Assembly (NCBI GenBank): GCA_030533445.1 | Contig: CM060082.1 | Location: 34,900,317 to 34,964,316 of the forward strand | Reading direction: 5' to 3' | From: Cyprinodon diabolis | Taxonomy: Eukaryota; Chordata; Actinopteri; Cyprinodontiformes; Cyprinodontidae | DNA: 64,000 nucleotides | In this document: piece after piece, positions 37,177 through 48,564 of the stretch | Layout of the letters: each line of letters opens with the position of its first letter | Position numbering within the stretch: the stretch's first letter is position 1 | The notes under the pieces: model-generated | What the model was told of the DNA's origin: nothing | Databases searched by the model: none | The model's input: the letters and a program-made list of their open reading frames with translations, nothing else | Translations under genes and position numbers: made by a program

Positions 37177-37909
37177 TGTTGGGATCTGGAGGTCTGTCCA
37201 CCTTCCTCCAGCAGAGGGCGCCTCTAGGTCTCCTGGAGCTGAGCTGACGACCACACCTGTGACCCATCAGTCATCAGGAGACCAGCATATAAGCAGTGGC
37301 AGGACTACACTCCAGCGCCAGAGTGTTAAGCCAGTTATGGTTAGCGAAGCCTGAGCCAACCAGCCTGTCTGATTCTCTGACTTCCCAGAAACCTGAACTT
37401 GAATCTAATCAGTTTTTGTCCTCTCTGCCTCCTAGGAAGAAACCTGACTGAACCCTGGAACTCTGGAAGAGTTTCATCTGCTGAAATCTGCCTGCCGGTT
37501 CTCAGGAGCTCTTCTGAAGAATCTAACTGTCTGAACCTGCCTGTCCGCCCTCAAGAAGAGGATCTGAAGAAAACCTTGGATCTGATCACTGATAAGTCTG
37601 AAGTCGAGCCCTGTCGTTGCTTAGCCCTCTGCCAACTTCAAGCCTCTGGACCCACCTGGTTCCCTCCCTCTGCTGCTAAACCAGAATCACGTCCCAGGTA
37701 CAAACCTGCACAATTCCTCTGGCAAAGATCTACCGCATCCTGGCTAACCTAACTGTCCCTCTCTACAGAGAACCCTGTGTGACCAGTCCCGGATTTGTTT
37801 CTCTGCATCTCTCATATAACTTTGTGTTTATTTCAATAAACAGTCAAACTTTTCATCTGCCTCCGTTGTGTTCTGCATGTGGGTTAGAAATCTGAATCCC
37901 ATCATGACA
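37177..37909 (+). mobile_element. Solo LTR inside LINE RT, TSD CAAAG
   Basis: The 733-bp element begins TGTTGGGATCTGG and ends CATCATGACA. It is flanked by identical CAAAG duplications (37172-37176 and 37910-37914). A poly(A) signal AATAAA lies near 37837. It shares its end block (TTCTGCATGTGGGTTAGA) and length with the LTR at 29596-30333, so the two are copies of one family. The open frame at 37399-37752 has a Pro/Leu/Ser-rich product without recognised domain and is probably not a gene. Insertion postdates the LINE. Confidence 0.85.
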
Positions 37910-38137
37910 CAAAGTAAGTTTGGCCAAATAGGATTTAAACCAGTCTATAGCTGTATGGTCAAAGGCCGCTCACTGTTCCATGTGAGAAAGTAAGAATCTG
38001 TGGTCAGCGGTGTCAAAAGCAGCTGATAGCTCTAACAAGACAAGTACAGCACTGTTACCAGAGTCAGTTGCAAAAAATATATCATAAAAAAATTGTAAAA
38101 GAGCTTACTCTGTGCTGTCAAATGACATGAACCTCGA

Positions 38138-38362
38138 CTATAAAACCTCTAAAATATTTTGTTCTTTCAAATAGACCCGTAGTTGATTATAGACTACTTT
38201 CTCAAGGATTCTTGAAAGGAATGGTAGTTTAGAAATAGGTTTATAGTTATCCAGAACAGAGGTATCCAAGCTGGGTTCCTTAATTAGAAGTTGGATGACT
38301 GCATATTTCAGATTTTCAGGAACTACAACTGAAGACAGACTGCTATTCACAAGATCAAGCAC
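38138..38362 (-). pseudogene. LINE reverse transcriptase N-terminal fragment
   Basis: Encodes the start of the RT domain, with DLVNSSLSSVVVPENLK and NYKPISKLPFLSRILEKVV, colinear with the L2-type LINE described above. It ends in a stop after EVL where intact elements continue. It is separated from the catalytic block by an LTR insertion and by stops. Confidence 0.85.
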
Positions 38363-38675
38363 TTAAGGACCTATTGCTAGAAAAACGTCTTTAATCTAGG
38401 TGGAATAGCATCACCCGGTGACCCTGTTGGCTTTCAATGACCAACAACCTCCTGTAAAGACAACAACATCATACTTTGAAAGATGTGGAAAACAGCAGAA
38501 CAAAGCAGAAAGATTAAACAGTAATAAGCTAAGGGTCCTAAGAGAAGTGACTTTATCAACAAAAAAAGCGTAAAAAAACTTTTACATACAGCAGGTCATG
38601 TCTATAGCTTCTATGTGGAGCATTTAGAACAAAATCAATGGTTTAAAAAAAAAGATAGAAACCAGCTGATTGCAT

Positions 38676-39590
38676 CTAGTTATTGACTCAACAGCAATCC
38701 CTCACATTAAGCATTAATACGGTAAAAGTAGAAAGGGAAAAACTCCCTTTTACCAGGAATAACCCTCTGGCAGAACCAGACTGCAGAACCAGTGTGAGAG
38801 GTCGTCTGCCAGGGCCAACTGGGGGTTCAAAGAAACAAAAGCAGACACACAAAACAAACATAGAAGCACTGATCTATAAATAATATCCGTGTTTAAAAAG
38901 GTAACGGTAAATTATATCCTCAGGTGACTCTGTCTGGGAAAGAAATAGAAGAGATCTGAGCCAGTGTTCGTATCAAAGCGATAAGAAAATACAGCACATA
39001 CAGTTTCTCACAGTAAAAGCTTATCACATGTCTAGGAGAGAAAGAGGTCCAAATACAAATACAAAAAAAAATAAAAATCAGGCACAAAAAATCATCTATG
39101 ACCACAGGTGTTGATAGCAAGGATTTTGCTTCAGGATACTGTCACGGTTAAACAGGACCAGACCCTTTTAAGCTAAAGCCTACGACAGACTGGCAACCTG
39201 TACAGGGTGTACCCCGCCTCTTGCCCATAGACTACCAGAGATAGAAATTCGCCCCACCATTAGCCTGGAGGAATAGGCGGTAGAGGATGGATGGATGGAT
39301 GGATGGATGGATGGATGGATGGATGGATGGATGGATGGATGGACAGACAAGAAAAAGCGGAGAGGACATAAAGTTAGGGCTTGAAAAAACAAATACTGCA
39401 GAATTGGAGAATAGAGATAGAATTAAGCAGAATGGTGAAAAGTGGTCCCTGTTTCTTCCAGTGGTCTAAGCCTATTGCAGCAAAAGTATAGGTATAGTTT
39501 AGGATAATCTGACTAACTAAGTTTTATAAATAAGAAACGTTTTAAGCCTAATTTAAAAAAAAAGACTAGGTGTTTGCCTCATATACTAAA
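38676..39590 (-). mobile_element. L2-type LINE 3' part, interrupted by SINE tail
   Basis: The minus-strand copy shows the 3'UTR blocks shared with 53.5 kb (the inverse of CTTAATGTGAGGGATTG at about 38700 and of TCTTTGAACCCCCAG near 38820). At 39440-39590 it shows the end of the ORF with lesions (the inverse of the KTFLF-encoding block). Between these blocks sits a fragment with the (ATGG)n tail at 39178-39342. The LINE's own 3' tail is missing, and the boundaries near 38900-39170 are uncertain. Confidence 0.6.
39178..39342 (+). repeat. 3' part of SINE-like repeat with (ATGG)n tail
   Basis: The block ACAGACTGGCAACCTGTACA followed by GGGTGTACCCCGCCTCTTGC is the downstream half of the repeat family at 5346-5666. 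It ends in about 14 ATGG units at 39285-39342, the usual tail of this family. It has been inserted into the LINE described above. Confidence 0.8.
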
Positions 39591-41915
39591 GAATGAAAAA
39601 TGAAAAGAGACTGGGCTTTTCTAAAATGCTTTTCTAAAAACGATTCTCAGCTAAGCCTCAGCAAATGCTCTGTCCCTTCTAGTTTTCATAACAAAGTTGC
39701 TTGATTTTGTGACATTGCTTATCGAACTTGAATGTGGAGCGATCCTTAAGCTGAAAGCCACTGCAGAGCAGCCAAGACTGTAGCTAGAGGCTCACAGTTC
39801 AATTCTTCTTTAAGCAAACAAGCTGAACAGACTACAGGTGATGATTGGGGCCTGAATATAAAGAGCTGCAATAATCAAAATTACACATAATGAAGACAAG
39901 ATTAGCAATTTGGAAATCCTTGGACAAGGGAGAAAGTTTTGGAGCACCTGTGTAACTTCATCTTGATGACTATGGTGGGTAATTGGATAAATGGGTACAT
40001 AAGTGTCTCCCAAGAAAATGTCAGTATGGCCCAGGCAATAGTTTGATGTGGCATAACACTGAGCTAAGGACTCTGGATGGAGGTAGAAAAGCAGATAAAA
40101 TGTTCAATTGTTAAATTGTTTGTGCTGATTAACACAGGCTTTTGAGGTGGAAAGGGGGGAAACAGGAACAGCAATGAGGAGCAGAGGGAAGTTAAGGGAG
40201 ATGAGGTCAAATTACAAATAGGAAATTTGACCCAGAAATTTGAGAGTTCTGAACAGAAGGGAGGCTGCTGCTGCGTCCACATGGAGGAAGGTTTGGCTCT
40301 GGGCAAGGAAGGAACAGGATTACAGCAGAGTTTCTGCAAGAAGGAAAACATCTGCATAACCTAACAGGATACAATGAGGAAAAAAGTTAATGAACTCTGT
40401 TACCACGCTAGAGACACTAACAGAATGATGCCTCCCTGATGCTGCAGAAAGGAGAAGAAAAACAAACAATCTGCACACAGCTTTGCAGATATCAGAAAAT
40501 TAGCTTTATGCATACCCAAAGTTCAGGTTTGGTAAAAATTCATGAAAGGTTTTTAAAAGGTCTCTAGTGAGGCATTCTCTGTGTCTCTCCGTGTATAAAT
40601 GCAATGCTAATAAGTTCTGGACAGCAATATAATAAATAATTATCTGCTCTGTCCACATGTGTCATTATCTTCCCATGATAACAGCGCAAGCCATCGGAAG
40701 AATATATCTTTTTGATGTTTCTGGAAAAAAAAAAAAGATGATGCATTCCCCTTATACAAGAATGTCAGATTATCTAAGTTTACCAGGGGAAAACCAACAA
40801 GAAAGTCCCCAGAAATTGAAATTCTGACAGAGAAAGTCAGAGCTCATCCAGCCTCCCATACATATAAATCATGGAAAAATGCAGGTAAAAATGATTCATG
40901 GGCATTAAGATAGTGTCACACAAAGTGATTTACTGCTTCTGTTAGTAGAGATATTCCTTTAGTGTCAAAATGCATAAAGTTTAAGGTAAAACATTTACAC
41001 CAAAACACTTTGCAAATTTTGCCAGCTGTCTGACGTGCAGTGAAAACGTGACCGCAAAAGGTTGCCTTCACAGCTCCAAGATAAACTAACAACCCATAAA
41101 CAAGGAATTTTACTTAAACAAGTAGCAACCAAGAAGGTAGCATGTATAATTACAAGGATAATAAAGTTAACAAAGCTGGAAATATGGCCTGCAAAAGCAC
41201 ATATCGTGTTTGCGAAAGAAAATAAACAGAACTTCAACATTTCCACTTGGCTGGTCTTTGGCCTCATTTAGGCAAAACACTGGAGGTTTAAGGTAAGTTC
41301 TATTCTCTCTGAACAGAAAGTTGGAGTGATGTAATACAAAACATACAAACCAACATATTATGACTGACTCTTTAAAACAGAACAGCAATAATCACTTCTA
41401 TTCCTGTTAAAATTATTCATATCACAGGTACAATAAAAAAGTTTTACAAAAGCATTCATTTATTCTTTTATATTGATAGAGGATTCAAAAGCAAAGCAGG
41501 ATAAAACACTATGGTAGAATTTTAACTATTAAAAATAATACAAATTTAAGGAGGTGTTGCACAAGGAGGTAATAGTGAATCAAAAGCAGCAGGGAAGATG
41601 AGGAGACAGTAAAGGAAATGGCAGCTAATTTAAACAGAAAGGAAAAGTGAGGTAAATGTATGGGGACAGAGGGTAAGTTGCAGATGCTGACAAGCAATGT
41701 GCAGTAACCTTAGGTGTTGAAGGGTTTAGTTACTGTACATTCAACTATTGTACTATCCATTAAAGGTCTTTAAACCACCAGAATGTTTTGATAAAAATTA
41801 AAACCATAGCCAATAAAACCAATACAAAAACCATAACTTTGAAAACCTGGACATACTAGGGGGAGTGTGGCTCAGGGTGTAGACCAGTTATTATTCAATT
41901 GTGAGGCCGAGAGTT
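39591..41915. other. No gene recognised
   Basis: Mostly unique AT-rich sequence. Some words near 39600-39800 may belong to the LINE remains. The open frames at 40064-40357 and 40995-41267 (minus) have no recognisable domain. Confidence 0.4.
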
Positions 41916-42021
41916 CATTTTTTCATGGTTTTGGTTCTGTTTAAGTTTTCTTTGGTTTTATTTCCATTTTGTGTTATTCTGGTTGTCTTTGGTTGTATTT
42001 GAGTTCTTAGGTATTTCCTGT

Positions 42022-42756
42022 CAGAGGCGTCAAGTAAAGAAGTACAAATACTTTGTTACTGTACTTTAGTACACTTTTTAGGTATCTATACTTTACTCCT
42101 GTACTTATTTTTCTTCCTACTTCTGACTTCTACTCATTATATTTTTTACACAAGTAGCTGTCCTTTCTTATCCTTACATTTTTAAAACAAATGTTACTCG
42201 TTACTCTTGGCTTCAGTTTAATGTTTATAAATATTTACATCACCTCATGTGCATCATCCAATGCAGATCAATGGCGCCATCTGCATCTAGTGAAAACTAG
42301 TGTATTTGGATGAATCATATAACGCAAACACTCATTGGTTAGCTAAAGGAAATCATCAGAAGCAAGCAGGTGTTCTTCAAACTGTAAACATGAATTGTCT
42401 ATGCCATGCTACAATGTTGGGAAAATATGTTGAAATGTCTGAAAGGTCGGACACAGGCGAGAGCGTATCGGGAGATGGAGACCAACAAGACCTCCTCATC
42501 CTTGGCCCTATCTCAAACAAATTTTCGAAATAGTTGAAAAATTGATCTTTCAATTTATATAGTGGCATCCGGCTGTTTTTTTTTTAAATGTTACTTTATA
42601 CATTTATACTTTAAGCTGTTTTTGGAGCACATACTTTTTCACTTTTACTTGAGTAAAGAGGTCAAGTTGATATTTCAACTTTTACCAGATTGTTGTTAAA
42701 CTGCAGTATCTATACTTCTACTTAAGTAACAAATGTGTGTACTTTTTACACCACTG
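42022..42756. mobile_element. Non-autonomous hAT transposon, TSD TTTCCTGT
   Basis: The 735-bp element begins CAGAGGCGTCAAGTAAAG and ends TTTTTACACCACTG, giving CAG(A/T)GGNGT-type inverted ends. The 8-bp target duplication TTTCCTGT is perfect (42014-42021 and 42757-42764), diagnostic for hAT insertion. Both ends carry many GTACTT/TACTTGAGTA words, seen also at 49.45-49.57 kb. The 77-codon open frame inside (42300-42533) shows no transposase motif. Enzyme must come from an autonomous relative. Confidence 0.92.
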
Positions 42757-42899
42757 TTTCCTGTTTACCCTCTGTTGCCCTTTGCATCAGTATCCTTTTC
42801 CTTGCTCCCTTTTCTCTCCACACCTGTTCCTTGTATGCTAATTATTCCTCCCATTGTGTCTGTCTTCCATATATACACCTCTTGTTCAGTTACTCTTTT

Positions 42900-43224
42900 G
42901 GACGGGGCCGCCTTTTGCAGCTGCTTTTTGTGTCTCTGCTTCTGTCTCCTTGAACCCCAGTCGGCCTCAGCAGATGGCCGCTGACACTGAGCCTGGTTCT
43001 GCTGGAGGTTTCTTCCTGTTGAAAGGGAGTTTTTCCTCTCCACTGTCGCTACAAGCATGCTTAGTGTGAGGGATTGTATTTGAGTCAATGAGTCGATGCA
43101 ATCAACTGGTTTTCCTTAGATAGAAAACTTTGAATCAATTTGACTGTATGATCTGGTGAACTGTAAAGTGCCTTAAGATGACATGTGTTGTTAATTTGGC
43201 GCTATATAAATAAACTGAATTGAA
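42900..43224 (+). mobile_element. LINE 3' end insertion, TSD TTACTCTTTT
   Basis: A 5'-truncated 325-bp copy of the same LINE family as 53.2 kb. It contains GTCTCCTTGAACCCCAGTCG, TGCTTAGTGTGAGGGATTG and the tail GGCGCTATATAAATAAACTG. It is flanked by a perfect 10-bp duplication TTACTCTTTT (42890-42899 and 43225-43234), as expected for target-primed reverse transcription. It is one of the cleanest LINE copies in the window. Confidence 0.9.
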
Positions 43225-43424
43225 TTACTCTTTTCTGGTTTCTTGTCATTTCTTGATCCCTTATGTGTGTTTTCTCTGGTGTCTTCTAGTTTTTTTGGTT
43301 TCCTGTATTTTTTTATTCTTGCCTCAGTTGCCACCTTTCGCATAAGTAAAACTTCAAGAAACCACTTCAGCTTCCGTTTCTGCATTTGTGTCCTCTAAAA
43401 CCCTCAAACTAACCTGACACATTT

Positions 43425-46400
43425 CCACTTTTCCCTTGTCACCGATGTTGCCAAGTTCCCCATTAAGATATGTTGGTGTATTATTGTGAGACTTCAGCTA
43501 TAATGTAAAACACTTTGAGTGGTCAGAGTGCTGGTACAAAGTTTTTCTGTGTAGTAAAAATAATAAAAAACCTGCATATCTAGTACCATGCCCATTACTA
43601 AAAAATAGCTTGCTTATTCCAGCATAAATATGTGTAGGAAATAGGGAAGAAAAAATAGGTGCAGAAAGTGGGACTGTGGAGTAAATAGCAGCTGTATCCT
43701 AATTAACGATATGAGTCGGATAGAAGACAACTGACTAGAATGTGGGACTTACGGTTCCTACATGTTGCATGCTGTTTGCTTTTATTGATTTGTTTTGTTT
43801 GTAGTCAGCTTAAATGGTCCATATAGAAGAAGCCACACCCATTAACTGCCCATATTGCAACATTTATGTTTACTGAGAATTTTGAAATAATAGAACTCAG
43901 GTATTCAAATGGATGTTTTCAGCGATAACCCCCGGTTTTCTTTTTGAGCTCCATGTCCTGTTTTTGTCACAGATCCCTCCCTGTTGGCTTAGTTAAGTTT
44001 CTGTAAGCAGGTCAGTAATGACACACATGGCCAAAACAAGAAGCTTTGGGCTCATGCATTCACACACGCACAGAATAGAAAACTTGCATGCTTAGGCACG
44101 CAGGAATGTCATTACACGAAAACACACACATGCATCCTGGCGCTTATATGCACAAACACACAAAGGGTCATTTCTTTGTGTGCTCCACCACACACACAAA
44201 CACACAAACACACACTCCCATGCTGAGAAAGAGGCCAGATGGAATCACAGTGTGGGACGCTGGCCTTTCACACTCTGGAGACTTCATTTCTCCGTGTTCC
44301 TTGTCCTTCAACCATTTTTGTCTCTTTTTTAATTATCCAACTTACTGTCTCAACTCCTTATATAAAAAAATATATTCTGTCCTTCTTTTTATTTATTTTT
44401 ACACTTCTTCTGATATTTTCATAACATAAGTAATTTTTTTTCTAAGCAGCATTTTGACTCCAAAGACACAGTCGAAGGTCAAGCATAATTTTACCAGGAA
44501 AGATGAACCCCTGGTTTCCTTGAGCTCTAATCAGCAGGCATACTTTAGCTCTGCTGCAGTCTTCCTTAATCAAATAAGAGACCTGAGAAGAGAAGAAATG
44601 CTTAGTTCTTCAGCCCTTTGGGGTCCATGTGCCGTAAATATTGATCTAAACTTCACTGCAATTACAATAATGGAAAAAAAAGACTTTCCGCCTCTGCCAA
44701 AATGTTCTTGGCTTTAGTGTTCATTGTGAGAAATAAAGATGGCTCTGAAAGCTTGCAAATGAAAACATTCAGATTTAAAGAGGTAAAGTATCTTACTGAA
44801 ATAAGCTCCTAAATTATATAAACTCCAAATGTTTCTAAGTGCCAAACCTAAATCGAATAAAGTAAAAGTAAAAAAAAAAAGGAAATTTATGAAGAATTGA
44901 ATAAATAAAATAATACTTTTAATCATCATCTGGTAAAAATTCTAATCTTTGTGGTGCTACTCAATTATCAACCAGCATTCAGCCTTTTACTTCAGCTGAC
45001 TTCAGCTGACTTCTTCTTGTAAATTTCCTGTCACTGCTTTAAAATAACTTCAGGCGAGGAAAGGTTAAGTAAAACAAAAACTTCATACAGGCAAACTTAG
45101 TTGATTTCTGCTAAATCAAATGGAAAACAGTAAATAAGAAACACAGAAATTATTTTAGCTGCTGCTCCCAAAGCAAAAAAAGTGGATAAATTGAATTATA
45201 AATAATTTGCCTTTCAAAATAGGTTATGTCACGATCAGACTTCTGAATGTAAGCAGACTTGTTTTAGCTTGTTAGATCAGAAGAAACTGGAACAATGTTG
45301 TGATGTACATTCGTTGCGCTCAGTGTTATCATGTAAATTAGTGCGGGTAGACCCGGGTTGATTTTTCCAATCGGAGCCGTGCCGTTAGAAGACAATTTTA
45401 ACCCGGAGCACTTGCTGAGTCGTTTGACACATGTCGACACAGGTTGTGAGCTTTTCCCATTGCCACTAAAAGCCGATTGTTCGCTAGTATGGCTACTGTT
45501 GCCAACAGCTTTCTGTTCTCCTTCTATAGTAGATCCTCTTGGTCCTCTCTTTAAGCGGTTAATGTCTTAAAATCCACCGGTTTGCCCATGGGTGGTTTGA
45601 TATATTTTGACCTAAAAACTCTCTAATGTGAGATCAATAAAGTTCAATTATTAACCTGGAATGCGTAAAAATAGCAACGGTTCAACTTTTACCAATATAG
45701 ACATGTTAGTCGTCGTTAAAAAACTTAGATTCTCTTTATTTAACCACCAACTTCATTTTATGGACACAGCGAGAACTAAACCACAATTAACTTAGATTGT
45801 GATTTTTGGGGTAAAACTATTGTGTAAAAGCAATAAGCAAAATTCGGAGTGATTTGGCACATTTGGAGAGTTTTGGAGGTTTTGGTGACACCAGAAGTGT
45901 TATACCTAAAGGTCTGAGATTTTCTGCAGTTGTGATGATGTCATGATGCCAAATAAATGTAATACAATGACACATGTCTATTGTCAAGCATGCCTTTGTT
46001 ACTGCTATTTGAAAAAGACCCATTATTTTCGAGAAGAAAAAAAACAACTTTGAGTCATGTTTGCAATGATGCAGTTTAGGCGGTGGTTTAGATTTATATT
46101 TTCAGAAACTAGAAGGTTTTAACTTTCAAATGATGTACCACATATGTAATTTGGACTTACCGAGGCTTAGTTATTTTTTTTTCCATTTGGTAATGCAAAA
46201 AGGCAAGGATTACTTAAATAAGGTGAATGTTTTAACTCTGTCTCTCACTGCTAGACATAGGAGTTTTGACTTTACTCTCACTTAAAAATCACTTCGCAGC
46301 AAGCACCTCTTCATAGGATGACTTTTAAATCACTCGCTCCACCTGGTGATACACATTGGGTGTGAATTAACAGGGATAACGCATGCCTCTGATAACGCTC

Positions 46401-48559
46401 GATATAAATGAAAATTGATAAGTTATGCTACAATATTTAGCCATGATAATTTTTGATCTTCAAAATTCAACTATTTCATATCACCCTGAGTCAAGGTGGT
46501 GGATACAATCGTTCTTGTGACCCATGGCAAGATGTTGCACAAAAAAGCCTATGAGCATATCTGCGATATATATTAAGAATAAAATCATCATATATTCATT
46601 TTTATGCTGGGCCAGGGAGGTTGAATAAATCCAAAAGTCACAACACAACCAAAAAAATTCAACTTAAGATGAACAAAAATGAAAGTCAGTTAGACCTTTT
46701 AGGCAAAGCTTCTAAATCAGAGGGTTATTTTAAATTTTTTCAAATACCCTAAATTGACACATTTGATTAAGAGAGCATAGAGGGATTGTATATAGTTATT
46801 TTTTATATATTTTATTTTTGATTGTGGAAGCAATATTTATATTCCAATCCATTCTCTACCCTTTAAAAAGCATTCATTTTAAGGTATCTCAATAATAAAG
46901 AATTAACCCTCTAACTGTGTCTGCCTTTACTGCATGGCAAACTTCTCTCCCCTCCACTACTTCTCATTTGCTCTTCTTTGATGCGGTGCAGAGCCCAGAG
47001 GAGTTCTATGTAGCATGTTTAGATCGCACATTGAATACCAAGAATCCACTCAAAATCCTCCTCAACTGCTTCAATTTTCTTAGAATTTATATTCTACAGT
47101 TATGGCTAAAACACTTGAAAATCAGCATGTATTATCATAATGTTTTCATCACCTTTGTTATTGTTAATGTATGCAGCCTAGTAATACATGCGATGTGTTC
47201 ATTTGCTTGAATACTCATATGTAAATGTATTGATATAGTGACATTTTAAAGAAACTCCAGCCATCTTTACTGAGCTATTTAAAAAATCAGATTTTTCTTT
47301 TTATTGTTGGTGTTTAATGCTGGTCTTGCTATAGCATTCAGCAAAGAATTGGAGTACTGTGGCAAAGCACACATGTATTAGAGGGGTCAGGGTCAGAGGT
47401 TAAAGGTCATTCGGTGTTAGTATAACTTCCATTTTTGTTCAGCTTCCGTAATATCTTTTGTTGTTGTGTTAGGACTTTCCTGGCTTTTGTATTTTGATTA
47501 ACCCTCTGGGCCACTTTAGATTACACAGTTAACCAAACTTCTGTAAAAGTTTTCAAAGCACCTACCTTTCAATGTAATATTATCCAAACTTAAAATAATA
47601 ATAAAATCCATTTGAACTGAAGACTGCTTCCACGGGAAGCATTATCCTATCATGGAACTATTTTCAAAACCATTTTTATTCTCCATCTTTCTTCTCAGCA
47701 CCAAAAGGCCCAGATTGGCCTGCAGAGATTCATCAATCAAAAAAATGGCTTCCGTAGCTTCAATACTGACAGCTACAGAGACCACAGAGAAATAGAATGC
47801 AGACACCCTCATGTATAGAAAGATATCTTGCATGTGTAAAGTTGGGAAATAAAGAGAGTTGGCAGACCAAGTTGGATATTTTTTTTTTTTTTTTTGCATC
47901 TCTAACTTTAAATGTCAAAGACGTGACTAGAACTTTTATATCTCAAACTCATCTTAGTTTCCTCATTTTTACCACCAGGAAGCCTGTTTTTCAATATACA
48001 AACCTACAAGGTTGGTTTTCCCATATTTTCTCTTCCCTAAAGAATGACCGGGCTCTAATCAGACAACGATTTAACCATAACTCTAACCGACAAGATGAAA
48101 GGACAGCTCAACCACATATTTAATTTTCAGTTGAGCCTAAGGGAGGCATTGCCCTTTGGACCCCGTTCATGCACTGACGGGAGTGGGGTGGTGCTTGTGT
48201 GAGGCCTTTTTATAAACCACACCTGCACAGATACTCATGTTGTTTTTTCTGAGTTACGTCACAATAACAGTAAAGCCAACACCAATACTAATTCAAACTC
48301 AGATACAGGAGAGAGCCAATCACATGGCTTTACACCAAACTCTGAAAAACATTGAGAAATGTTTTCATAATACCTTTGAATAGAACACAAATCAATGTTC
48401 TAATGCATTTTCTTTTGCACCATATTTATTTATTCGCACTGCAGTGAACCTTTCCATATCAATGCCTTTTGCGCCATGACCTTAAACTGGTTTTCCCTTT
48501 CCCCTACACTGTCTACATTCTTGATCACTGCTGCACTTTATAAAAGATAATGTTCATTT
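43425..48559. other. No gene recognised
   Basis: About 5 kb of largely unique AT-rich DNA. It holds a CA-rich microsatellite at 44188-44216 and a short tandem TTCAGCTGAC repeat at 44990-45010. A GC-richer patch lies at 45300-45600, whose open frame at 45358-45570 has no recognisable domain. The words at 46320-46365 resemble 35970-36010. Confidence 0.45.
44188..44216. repeat. CA/CAAA-rich microsatellite
   Basis: Imperfect run of CA units broken by CAAA, about 29 bp. Confidence 0.85.
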
Positions 48560-48564
48560 CACTG

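Larger units (their letters stand above)
36040..38430 (-). mobile_element. L2-type LINE with broken reverse transcriptase
   Basis: A minus-strand LINE missing its 5' part. Its 3'UTR lies at 36040-36365 and ends, in its own sense, with GCTTTATAAATAAATTTG. The RT domain is in pieces. 38138-38362 encodes the finger region with NYKPISKLPFLSRILEKVV. 37912-38137 continues with stops. 36872-37176 has the catalytic block CDVPQGSVLGPLLF and CYADD (37019-37033). 36754-36951 has DLKAWMSLNFLKLN, and 36366-36683 has the LEYCNALY thumb region. Frameshifts and stops separate the pieces, and an LTR is inserted at 37177-37909. The FRPISKLPFLS-type and KAWMxLNFLKLN-type motifs fit L2/Rex1-like LINEs; this copy is dead. 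Confidence 0.85.
41921..43419 (+). mobile_element. Solo LTR with two nested insertions, TSD CATTT
   Basis: The outer LTR starts TTTCATGGTTTTGG (TGTCATGG in other copies) and ends AACCTGACA. It is flanked by identical CATTT duplications (41916-41920 and 43420-43424). Removing the hAT element (42022-42756) and LINE end (42900-43224) with their duplications leaves about 420 bp, matching the intact 411-bp copy at 50600-51010. A TATATA box lies near 42870, and CAGCTTCCGTTTCTGCATTT is the R/U5-like end block. It has no coding content. Confidence 0.85.

Noticed and set aside
37399..37752. 117-codon frame in the LTR at 37.2 kb
   Set aside because: It lies wholly within the solo LTR, and the sister LTR at 29.6 kb does not keep a comparable frame.
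39285..39342. Regular short repeats considered as a CRISPR-like array
   Set aside because: Contiguous ATGG units without spacers, in a eukaryotic SINE tail.
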